A stretch of 64,000 nt of DNA, taken from positions 1-64,000 of the forward strand of contig JAKCDU010000018.1 in assembly GCA_021838445.1 (NCBI GenBank), in the 5' to 3' direction. Under the pieces are notes generated by a model, which saw only the letters and a program-made list of their open reading frames with translations, was not told the origin of the DNA and searched no databases. Positions 49,602 to 57,028 of this stretch are shown here, in pieces. The stretch comes from Actinomycetes bacterium. GTDB taxonomy: Bacteria; Actinomycetota; Acidimicrobiia; Acidimicrobiales; Palsa-688. The stretch's first letter is position 1, and each line of letters starts with the position of its first letter. The position numbers were made by a program, and so were the translations under genes.

Positions 49602-50735
49602 TCAGCCGGCGCGGCGAAGGAAGTGCTTGCCGAGGGCCTGCGTCTGCTGCTGGTAGTTGGAGGCCGGCTCCCGCCCGTAGAGGATGGTGGGCTGTTCGAG
49701 CATCCGCTCGAAGGTGAGCTTGCAGACCTTCTGGCCGTGCTCGATCATGAAAGGCACGTCGTGGGCCCGAACCTCGAGAGCCGCCTTGGAGCCGAAGAAA
49801 CGTCCGTCGGAGTCGAATCCGAATCCGGGATCGAAGAAGCCGGCGTAATGGGTGCGCAGCTCTCCGCTGGTGGGGTCGTAGGCGGTCATCTCGGAGGCCA
49901 GGCCGGGCGGTATGCACGCCGCCTCCTCGGACATGAGCAGGTAGAACTTCTTCTCGGTCAGCACGACCCGGTCGGCGGCCTCCCGGCGCACCGGCTCCCA
50001 GAAGGGCTCCGGGTCGAGCGGTTCGGTGCGGGTCAGGTCGAGCAGGGGGGCGTTCTCCCGGGCCCGGTAGCCGACATGGCCCTCGGGGTCGCCGTGCAGG
50101 TCGAGGCTGAGGAACAGCCCGTTGGAGATGGTGATGGCCTCGGCCGCCAGCGGGGCGCCGTCCACGTACAGGAGCGGGGTGGCGAGGTGGCGCTCGAGTA
50201 TCTCGGCGTCCGACAGCTCGCTCCGCCCGACCGACAGGCGCAGCTGGTTGAGGGTCAGATCCTCCCTGACCCGGATGGCGAAAGACAGCGGCACCACCTC
50301 CAGGAACAGCTCACCGTGGTAGCCCGGTGCGATCTCGTCGAAGCGGTAGCTGTGATCGGTGATGACCCGGGTGAATACGTCTAGGCGACCGGTGGAGCTC
50401 TTCGGGTTGGCTTTGGCCCGCACCCCTCCGGGCAGAGCGAGGCGCTCTTTGAGCGGGATCAGGTAGGGCCGGTTGGTCTCGAGGACCACGCCTTCGCCGC
50501 GCAGATCGAGGCGGTCGATGGCCAGCTCTTTGATGCGCACCGCCACGTCCTCGTTGCCGGGAAGGAAGCTGCAGCGCATGCGGTAGGCCACCTCGCCGAG
50601 ACGCAGGTCGAGGCTGGCCGGCTGGACGTTCTCGGCGGGGATCTTGAACCGTCCGGCGTCGATGATCCCCTCGTCGATGGCGGCCACCAGGTACGAGTTC
50701 GGCAGGACCCCCGCCCCTCCCTGGGGGATCAGCAC
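49602..50735 (-). CDS. Double-domain 2'-deoxycytidine 5'-triphosphate deaminase
   Basis: The 377-residue product is the long, duplicated-domain form of dCTP deaminase/dUTPase-fold proteins rather than the usual ~190-residue Dcd. The first half has VQPASLDLRLGEVAYRM and ANPKSSTGRLDVFTRVITD (the conserved P-K-S-S-x-G-R-x-x-V/D). The second has FDPGFGFDSDGRFFGSKAALEVRAHDVPFMIEHGQKVCKL. It should make dUTP for thymidylate synthesis and limit dCTP. GTG start. Third in a minus-strand run P450-MFS-deaminase. I associate this long form mainly with alphaproteobacteria, so transfer is possible. Confidence 0.85.
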   Translation of the reverse strand: MLIPQGGAGVLPNSYLVAAIDEGIIDAGRFKIPAENVQPASLDLRLGEVAYRMRCSFLPGNEDVAVRIKELAIDRLDLRGEGVVLETNRPYLIPLKERLALPGGVRAKANPKSSTGRLDVFTRVITDHSYRFDEIAPGYHGELFLEVVPLSFAIRVREDLTLNQLRLSVGRSELSDAEILERHLATPLLYVDGAPLAAEAITISNGLFLSLDLHGDPEGHVGYRARENAPLLDLTRTEPLDPEPFWEPVRREAADRVVLTEKKFYLLMSEEAACIPPGLASEMTAYDPTSGELRTHYAGFFDPGFGFDSDGRFFGSKAALEVRAHDVPFMIEHGQKVCKLTFERMLEQPTILYGREPASNYQQQTQALGKHFLRRAG

Positions 50736-50751
50736 GGGCAGCCGGATCCTG

Positions 50752-52002
50752 TCATGCCGCCACTGTATCTGTGGGTCGCCGGGGTGTCCGGGCCGGACCG
50801 GGGCGACGGCGCAGACCGGCGTGGCCCGCCCACAGGCCGAGGGCTACGACCCCGAAGGCCGCCCCCACGGCCGCCGAGCCGGTCCAACCGGCCGCCGAGT
50901 AGGCCGCTGAGGCGCCCACCGAGCCGATGACCCCGCCCACGAAGTAGCACGACATGTAGGCGGAGGTGATGCGGCTGCGAGCCTCCGGACGGACCCCGTA
51001 GATGATGCTCTGGTTGGTGATGTGAAGGCCCTGCACGGCGAAGTCGAGGACGACTATGCCCACGATCAGGGAGGCCAGCGAGCGGTGACCGAAGGCGATG
51101 GGCAGCCACGATGCCAGCATGGTCGCCGCCGTCAGCACGGTCATGAGGTTGGCGTGGCCCCGGTCGGCGATACGCCCGGCGAACGACGCGGCCAGCGCGC
51201 CAGCCACCCCGAGCAGGCCGAACAGTCCGATGGTGCTGGTCGAATAGTGGTACGGCGACGAGGACAACATGAAGGCGAGGGGCGTCCAGAGGGCGTTGAA
51301 CGCGCCGAAGGCCGAGGCGCCGTAGGCTGACCGCAGCAGGATGACCGGCTCGTCCCTGAGCAGCGACGGCACCGACGCCAGGACCCTGGCGTAGCGCACC
51401 GCCGGGCGCCGGCCCTCGCGGGGCAGGGTCCGCCACAGCACCACGGCCAGCACGGCCATCACCACCGCGGCCACCCGGAACGGGGTCCGCCAGCCCCCCA
51501 ACTGGGCCAGGTAACCAGAAGCGGTGCGGGCCAGGAGGATCCCGAGAAGGAGGCCGCTCATGACCGTGCCGACTATCCGTCCCCGTTCGGCGTCGCTCGC
51601 CAGCGACGCGGCGAGGGCCACGGTGATCTGGGCCGCCACCGAGAGCGCCCCCACTATGAACGACCCGGCCAGGAGCAGCCCCACCGAGGGGGAGGTCGAC
51701 ACCAGCACCAGGAACAGGGCCAGCCCGGCGACCATGGTGGGCAGGAGGACCCGCCTCACGATCATGTCGCCGAGGGGGACGAGCAGGACCAGACCGGTGA
51801 TGTAGCCGATCTGGGTGATGGACACCACGAGCCCGGCGGTGCCGGTGCTGGTGTGGAAGGCCCGGCGTATGGAGTCGAGGAGCGGCTGGGCGTAGTAGAG
51901 GCTGGCGGCGGACAGCCCGGTGCACACCGACATCAGCAGCACCAGGCTGTGCGACAGGGACCGAGCGGGATTCGGCGCTTTCTCGATAGTCGGGTTATCC
52001 AC
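50752..52002 (-). CDS. MFS transporter
   Basis: The ~416-residue product (GTG 52002; a TTG at 52083 is the alternative) has 12 hydrophobic segments, VSITQIGYITGLVLLVPLGDMIVRRVLLP for helices 2-3 with the GD-x3-R-R-x-L loop, and a central RLE/R-rich loop (LPREGRRPAVRYARVLA). It resembles AraJ/YgaY-like drug or sugar exporters. Only 16 bases separate it from the dCTP deaminase gene, so the two are cotranscribed. Its natural substrate is unknown; proximity to P450 suggests export of a modified compound. Confidence 0.87.
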   Translation of the reverse strand: MDNPTIEKAPNPARSLSHSLVLLMSVCTGLSAASLYYAQPLLDSIRRAFHTSTGTAGLVVSITQIGYITGLVLLVPLGDMIVRRVLLPTMVAGLALFLVLVSTSPSVGLLLAGSFIVGALSVAAQITVALAASLASDAERGRIVGTVMSGLLLGILLARTASGYLAQLGGWRTPFRVAAVVMAVLAVVLWRTLPREGRRPAVRYARVLASVPSLLRDEPVILLRSAYGASAFGAFNALWTPLAFMLSSSPYHYSTSTIGLFGLLGVAGALAASFAGRIADRGHANLMTVLTAATMLASWLPIAFGHRSLASLIVGIVVLDFAVQGLHITNQSIIYGVRPEARSRITSAYMSCYFVGGVIGSVGASAAYSAAGWTGSAAVGAAFGVVALGLWAGHAGLRRRPGPARTPRRPTDTVAA

Positions 52003-52168
52003 CTGGCCCAGTATGGCCAGAAATCGCCGTCCTACAGGTGTGGGCGGGGCTCCCCGAGGTTTACCCGTAGGGCGCTCCCCCAACGGTGGGCGGGCTGCGG
52101 AGACGACAATGAGGTCGCGTCCGCAGCCCGGCCCGACCGCCGGAGGGCGCCCGAGGACCAGACGCCCC

Positions 52169-53443
52169 TCAGCCCGCTCCGGTACCCACCGGAGCAGTCG
52201 GGGTGAAGCGGACGGGGAGGTGCTTGATGCCTCCCACGAGGGGTATGCCGAGCGAGGCCAGGGGGACGACCGGGCCGGCCACCTCTATGTCGGGGAGACG
52301 GGCGAGAAGCTGGCGGAAGGCCACCGCGACCTCCCGCCGGGCCAGGTGGGCGCCCAGGCAGAAATGCGGGCCCGGGCCGCCGAAACCGACGTGGGGGTTG
52401 GGGTCGCGTCGGACATCGAAGCTCTCGGGGTCGGGGAACACGCGGGGGTCCCGGTTGGCCGCCCCGTAGAACAGCACGAGCCGGTCGCCCTCTCGGAACT
52501 GCCGTCCCGACAGCTCCAGGTCGTGGGTCACCGTGCGGCGCATGAAGACCACCGGGGCGCTGGTCCGCACGATCTCCTCGACCGCGCTGTGGGTGACACC
52601 ACCGAGATCGGCCTGCCAGACGGCCCGCTGCTCGGGGTTCAGCGAGAGCAGGTTCATGCCGTGGCTGATGGCCGTGCGGGTGGTGTCGTTGCCGGCCACC
52701 GACAGGAGTATGAAGAAAGGGGCGAGCTCCTCGGGTGCCAGCACGTCCTCACCGACGTCGGTGTGGATGAGGGCGGTCGTCAGGTCGTCGCCGGGGTTGG
52801 TCCGGCGGAACTCGGCCAGCTCGTTCATCAGGCCGGCCAACTCCATACCGGCGTCGATGAGAGCTCCGAGGACATCTTCGCGGCCACCGATCATGTCGGG
52901 GTCGCCCGCGCCGAGGATGACGTTGGTGGCTCTCAGCACCGTGTCGAACTCGCTCCTCGGGATACCCATCATGTCGCAGATCACCAGGAGCGGGAACGGT
53001 TGCGACAGGGCCTCCACGAGGTCCCCCTCGCCCTGTTGGCAGAAGCCGTCGATCACCTCGGCGCAGATCCGCTCCACCGAGTCGAGGACTCCCTGGAGCT
53101 GCTTGGGGGTGAAAGATCGGGCCACGATGGCTCTCTGGCGGGCGTGGCGGGGGTCGTCCATGACGATGAACGACCCGAAGAACTCCATGGCCTCGGTCGG
53201 TATATCGGTGATCGAGGTGGACCCCCGGCCCGAGCAGAAGTCCAGGGGCCGGCGGCTGATCTCGGTCACCTCGGCGTACCGGGTGACGGCGTGGAAGGAG
53301 ATGTCGTGGCCGACGAGGGGGTCGAAGGCGGTCACCTCGAGGAACGGGCCCTGCTCCCGCAGGTCGGCGAACTGGAGCATGCGCTCGGCGAGCGGCTGGT
53401 GCCAGAACTCAGGCGTGGCGATGATCTGGGGGTCGAGGGGCAT
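52169..53443 (-). CDS. Cytochrome P450
   Basis: ATG 53443 (AAGGAG six bases upstream) gives 424 residues. The oxygen-binding helix is LLSVAGNDTTRTAISHGM, the ExxR motif is EEIVR, and the heme loop is GFGGPGPHFCLGAHLAR. The MDDPRHARQRAIVARSFTPK region places it among bacterial class I P450s that take electrons from ferredoxin. Substrate-recognition segments do not point to a specific CYP family; terpenoid, steroid or fatty substrates are all possible. Divergent from ligD-like gene. Confidence 0.93.
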   Translation of the reverse strand: MPLDPQIIATPEFWHQPLAERMLQFADLREQGPFLEVTAFDPLVGHDISFHAVTRYAEVTEISRRPLDFCSGRGSTSITDIPTEAMEFFGSFIVMDDPRHARQRAIVARSFTPKQLQGVLDSVERICAEVIDGFCQQGEGDLVEALSQPFPLLVICDMMGIPRSEFDTVLRATNVILGAGDPDMIGGREDVLGALIDAGMELAGLMNELAEFRRTNPGDDLTTALIHTDVGEDVLAPEELAPFFILLSVAGNDTTRTAISHGMNLLSLNPEQRAVWQADLGGVTHSAVEEIVRTSAPVVFMRRTVTHDLELSGRQFREGDRLVLFYGAANRDPRVFPDPESFDVRRDPNPHVGFGGPGPHFCLGAHLARREVAVAFRQLLARLPDIEVAGPVVPLASLGIPLVGGIKHLPVRFTPTAPVGTGAG

Positions 53444-53470
53444 GGTCACTCCTTCCCGGCGTTGGGCGAA

Positions 53471-53549
53471 CATCCTGGCAGAGCCCGAGCCGAGCGGGCA
53501 TCCTGGCCGAGCCCGCCGAGCGGGGCGCACCGGGCGCACCGGGCGCGTC
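53471..53549. repeat. Tandem repeats in P450/ligD intergenic region
   Basis: A ~27-base unit starting CATCCTGGC occurs at 53471-53498 and 53499-53524. It is followed by a 9-base unit GGGCGCACC at 53523-53531 and 53532-53540 and a diverged third at 53541-53549. The repeats occupy most of the 124-base divergent promoter and end 18 bases before the ligD-like start. Confidence 0.65.
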
Positions 53550-53567
53550 GCGGGGTAGAACTGGGTC

Positions 53568-55178
53568 GTGCCATCCAGCGCCGACCGACGGCCGCTCGGC
53601 GAGTACCGGGCCAAGCGGGACTTCGCGCGGACTCCCGAGCCGGCGGGAGGCGCCGAACCGGTCGCCGGCGACGGCGAGCAGCGAGGGTTCGTGGTGCAGC
53701 TTCACCGGGCCCGCCGCCGCCACTACGACTTCCGACTGGAGCTGGGCGGTGTACTGGTCAGCTGGGCCATGCCCAAGGGGCCGAGCCTGGATCCCACGGT
53801 CAAGTCTCTCGCCGTGCACGTGGAGGATCACCCGCTGGAATACCGGGATTTCGAGGGGGTCATCCCCCGCCCCGAGTACGGCGGGGGGGACGTGACGGTA
53901 TGGGATCGCGGGATGTGGACGCCGTCCCCGGGGACCGACCCCGGGCGGGCCCTCGAATCGGGGGAGATCCACTTCGACCTGTACGGGGAGAAGCTGCGCG
54001 GACGCTTCCTGCTGGTCCGGATCCGCGCTGAGAAAGGCCGGGAGCCGTGGTTGATGCTGCACAAGCGCGACGAGTGGTCGGTGGAGGGGTGGAACCCCGA
54101 TGACCACCCGCGGTCGGTCCGCTCCGGCCGTACCAATGAGGAGGTGAGCCGGGACCCCGAGGCCCGGTGGCACCGCGGCCGCCCGCCGAGCCGGGCCGAG
54201 GAGCGCCTGGGTCCTGGCCGCCCCGGGGGTCCACCCCAGCCGCCTCCGTCGGGTCCCACCCCCGAGGAGATGGACGCCCTGAGCCGGCTCGGCCCCGAGG
54301 GGCTCTGGACGCTGCAGGGTCGCGACGTGAAGCTCACCAATCTCGACAAGGTGCTCTTTCCGGCGAGAGCGGGGGAGACCCCCGTGACCAAGCGGGACCT
54401 CATCGCCTATTACGCGGCGGTCGCCGCTTACATGCTTCCCCACCTCGAGGCCCGACCGGTGAACCTGCACCGCTTCCCCAACGGGTCGGACCGGCCCGGC
54501 TTCTGGCACAAGCAGGCTCCGGCTCACGCACCGGAGTGGATCACCAAATGGAACTACGGCCAAGTCCCCTACTTCGTGGTCGACAGCGTCGCGTCACTGG
54601 TGTGGATGGCCAACTACGGGGCTTTGGAACTGCACCCGTGGACCTCGAAGGTGCCCGATGTCGACCAGCCCACCTGGGCTCTGATCGATATCGACCCCGG
54701 GAGTGGAACCAGTCCCGGGGAGGTGCTGGTGCTGGCCCGGTTGTTCCGGGCCGGTCTTGACCATCTCGGTGTCAACGCGTCGGCCAAGGTCACCGGCCAG
54801 CGCGGTATCCACATCTACGTGCCGATCCGCTCGGGGTACAGCTTCCATCAGACCAGCCAGTGGGTCGAGAAGCTGTCGAGGGCGGTCGGTGCCACTGTGC
54901 CCGACCTGGTGAGCTGGACCTGGCAGAAGTCGGCGCGGGGAGGGCGAGCCCGCCTCGACTACACCCAGAACGCTCTCAACAAGACCCTGGTGGCTCCTTA
55001 CAGCACCCGGCCCGCCGCCGGAGCCCCGGTGTCCGCCCCGATCGCCTGGGACGAACTCGATGACGATTCGCTGACCAGCGACCGCTGGACGGTCCGGTCG
55101 CTTCCCGCCCGATTGGCCCAGGTAGGGGACCTCTGGGCCGGCGTGGCTAGCCGGCCGCAGAGTCTCCCCGACCTGTGA
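53568..55178 (+). CDS. LigD-type protein: 3'-phosphoesterase plus primase-polymerase, no ligase
   Basis: The 536-residue product has two of the three LigD domains. Residues 35-160 are the 3'-phosphoesterase, with HRARRRHYDFRLEL and SLAVHVEDHPLEY supplying the metal and phosphate ligands. Residues 245-520 are the archaeo-eukaryotic primase-type polymerase, with TNLDKVLFPA, NLHRFPNGSDRPGFWHKQ, the metal pair in LIDIDPG and TGQRGIHIYVPI. The ATP-dependent ligase domain (KxDG) is absent. The order PE-Pol differs from the Pol-PE-Lig of mycobacteria. It should trim and fill broken ends in Ku-dependent repair; Ku and a ligase must be elsewhere. GTG start. Confidence 0.92.
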   Translation: MPSSADRRPLGEYRAKRDFARTPEPAGGAEPVAGDGEQRGFVVQLHRARRRHYDFRLELGGVLVSWAMPKGPSLDPTVKSLAVHVEDHPLEYRDFEGVIPRPEYGGGDVTVWDRGMWTPSPGTDPGRALESGEIHFDLYGEKLRGRFLLVRIRAEKGREPWLMLHKRDEWSVEGWNPDDHPRSVRSGRTNEEVSRDPEARWHRGRPPSRAEERLGPGRPGGPPQPPPSGPTPEEMDALSRLGPEGLWTLQGRDVKLTNLDKVLFPARAGETPVTKRDLIAYYAAVAAYMLPHLEARPVNLHRFPNGSDRPGFWHKQAPAHAPEWITKWNYGQVPYFVVDSVASLVWMANYGALELHPWTSKVPDVDQPTWALIDIDPGSGTSPGEVLVLARLFRAGLDHLGVNASAKVTGQRGIHIYVPIRSGYSFHQTSQWVEKLSRAVGATVPDLVSWTWQKSARGGRARLDYTQNALNKTLVAPYSTRPAAGAPVSAPIAWDELDDDSLTSDRWTVRSLPARLAQVGDLWAGVASRPQSLPDL

Positions 55179-55187
55179 GTGGGACGG

Positions 55188-55337
55188 TCACACGACCGTT
55201 CTACCCCGTCCGGCGTGACGCCCGAAGAGGAATATGACCGCCAGAATGACGATGAGGAAGAGCAGGGGGTGGACGGTTATGCCCAGTACCACCGCCACCG
55301 CTGTTATGAGCAGGGCAATGAGGATGTCGAAGAGCAT
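55188..55337 (-). CDS. Small hydrophobic membrane protein
   Basis: From ATG 55337 (AAAGG nine bases upstream) the frame codes for 49 residues: MLFDILIALLITAVAVVLGI, a second helix LLFLIVILAVIFLFG and a basic tail RHAGRGRTVV. Two-helix hydrophobic proteins of this size are common and usually unnamed. It converges with the ligD-like gene nine bases away. The longer track ORF adds 19 residues lacking support. Confidence 0.6.
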   Translation of the reverse strand: MLFDILIALLITAVAVVLGITVHPLLFLIVILAVIFLFGRHAGRGRTVV

Positions 55338-55492
55338 TTGACCCAACCTTTCGGTAATGCAACTGAAGTGGTGCTCGTCGCAATCCCTTCCCAAACCGGA
55401 CAGGAGTCAATCGCCGCCCTGCGTTCGGTGGCCGGCCAAGAGGGGCTCGTCGGCCGTCCCGGCGGGGGCTCAGCGGCCGGCCGGAAAGGGGA

Positions 55493-55829
55493 TCAGATGC
55501 CGGCCGGGTTGGCGTAGAAGCGAAGTACCGGGGTGGTGGGGACGGAGTCGGTCAGGTCGATGACCGGGGGCCTGACCGGGGATGGCGCACGGGTCGGCTG
55601 AACGACCGGCGGTTCGAGGGAGCCAGCGTCGCCGTCCCAGCGGAAATCCGCGGCGGGGCGGTTCGATTCTTCGTCCGTGGGACCATCTTCGAGTTTCCCA
55701 GCTTGATCCACCGCGACCCCTGCTTCGTCTACGCGCCCGCAACCATCGTCATCGCCCGCACCCACAGCCGAGCCAATCTCGCCCCAAGAGTCGGTCAACT
55801 GCTTCCTCGATCTCAGCGGACATCAGCAT
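55493..55829 (-). pseudogene. Hypothetical acidic, proline-rich protein with apparent frameshift
   Basis: From ATG 55829 (GAGG upstream) the minus strand reads MLMSAEIEEAVDRLLG and then hits a stop. Removing one G from the four-base run at 55782-55785 joins it to the 101-residue track frame, which continues EIGSAVGAGDDDGCGRVDE and ends VLRFYANPAGI. The composite would be about 111 residues, acidic then proline-rich, disordered. Without the correction the only starts for the second part are weak. Low confidence that it is expressed. Confidence 0.35.
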
Positions 55830-55879
55830 GCCATCTTTTCCTCGTCAGGCCCCGAGAAGGGCTTTCAAGTGAACAACAG

Positions 55880-55905
55880 GTTAACTAGAGTTGTCTTCAG
55901 GGTAA
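55880..55905 (+). promoter_or_regulatory. Possible SigB/SigF-type promoter
   Basis: GTTA (55880-55883), 16 bases and GGGTAA (55900-55905) resemble the stress-sigma pattern with one mismatch in the -35 element. It lies about 30 bases upstream of the small ORF at 55937. Confidence 0.4.
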
Positions 55906-55936
55906 ACATCTTCGGTCAGCAGAGGAGGGGGTCCCC

Positions 55937-56140
55937 GTGAGCATTCTGGACAGAACGAGCGAACCGGCCGTAGCTGCGGCCTCGTGGGTGGACCACTCGG
56001 AGGCCTGGACCGACCTGGTCGACCGACTGCAGGACGGGCTGACGACCGTCGTTCCCGCCGCCAATCCGGATGAGCTGCGCTGCCACTGGGAGCGTGATTC
56101 GGCCCGGGGCGGGATGATCTGCTCGTGGACCACGCGCTGA
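55937..56140 (+). CDS. Small hypothetical protein
   Basis: The 67-codon frame starts at GTG 55937 with GGAGGGGG about nine bases upstream and a plausible promoter. The product (MSILDRTSEPAVAAASWVDH, then LVDRLQDGLTTVVPAANPDELRCHWERD) is soluble, with one cysteine in RCHWERD and one near the C-terminus. I recognise no family. It ends 24 bases before the stop of the convergent luciferase-like gene. The good ribosome site is the main support. Confidence 0.5.
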   Translation: MSILDRTSEPAVAAASWVDHSEAWTDLVDRLQDGLTTVVPAANPDELRCHWERDSARGGMICSWTTR

Positions 56141-56164
56141 TCGCTTCGCCGGCCTCGTAGTCGA

Positions 56165-57028
56165 TCAGTTGCGTAGGGCGGCGAGGACCGCCAGCGCCGA
56201 CGCCAGTTCGGCCACGGAGTCGGCGGGAACCCCGACGGCGAGACGGTCCACGCCGGCGTCGGCGCATTCCGACGCCACCCGGCGCAGATGGGTGAGCGCC
56301 TCCCGGTCCTGCGAGTACCAGGGCCCGCTGCGCTGACCGGCCATCTCGACCACAGTGACCGAGGGGCGCATGGGGTCGCACGCCTCCTTCAGCCGCACGA
56401 TCTGCTCGCCGATCCCGGGCTGGTACAGCGGGTACCAGCCGTCTCCCAGTTGGGCCACGTCGGCGAAGGTCGACGGGCCGGCGGCGGCGCCGATGAGGAC
56501 CGGCGGTCGGGGCTTCTGCACGGGCTTGGGCAGCGACCAGCTCTCGCTGAAGCGGACGAGCTCGCCATCGAAGGCGGTGGTCTCCTCGCTCCACAGCCGC
56601 TCCAGCACCGCCAGCTTCTCCCTGAACGCCTGTCGCTTCCTGGCCGGGTCGATCCCGTTGTTCAGCATCTCGAGGCGGTTCCAGCCGTAGCCCACACCGA
56701 CGTCTACCCGACCCCCCGAGACGACGTCCACACTGGCCACCGCCTTGGCCAGTTCGAGGGGGTTGCGCTCGGCGACCAGCAGCACGCCGGCGCCCAGGCG
56801 GATGGTTCGGGTCACCGCGGCTGCCACCGACAGTTGCACGAAAGGGTCGAGGAACCGCTTGTAGAACTCCGGCAGCCCCGAGGGGTAGGCCGGGTGCGAG
56901 GTGGCCACCGGGGTGTGGGTGTGCTCCCCGATGAAGAGCCCGTCGAGGCCGTGCTCCTCCACCATCGGGGCCACCGTGGCCATGGGCAGGGTGGTGTCGT
57001 TGAGGATCAGATTGGCCGAAATGCGCAC
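56165..57028 (-). CDS. Luciferase-like monooxygenase, probably F420-dependent
   Basis: GTG 57028 overlaps the preceding stop by one base (TAGTG) and gives 287 residues; the track ORF extends antisense. The TIM-barrel LLM pattern is clear: VEEHGLDGLFIGEHTHTP, IRLGAGVLLVAERNPLELAKAVASVDVVSGGRVDVGVGYGWN and GPSTFADVAQLGDGWYPLY. Subfamily members in actinobacteria commonly use F420. Cotranscribed with the fused CoA-transferase, so it likely acts in the same pathway. Confidence 0.88.
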   Translation of the reverse strand: MRISANLILNDTTLPMATVAPMVEEHGLDGLFIGEHTHTPVATSHPAYPSGLPEFYKRFLDPFVQLSVAAAVTRTIRLGAGVLLVAERNPLELAKAVASVDVVSGGRVDVGVGYGWNRLEMLNNGIDPARKRQAFREKLAVLERLWSEETTAFDGELVRFSESWSLPKPVQKPRPPVLIGAAAGPSTFADVAQLGDGWYPLYQPGIGEQIVRLKEACDPMRPSVTVVEMAGQRSGPWYSQDREALTHLRRVASECADAGVDRLAVGVPADSVAELASALAVLAALRN

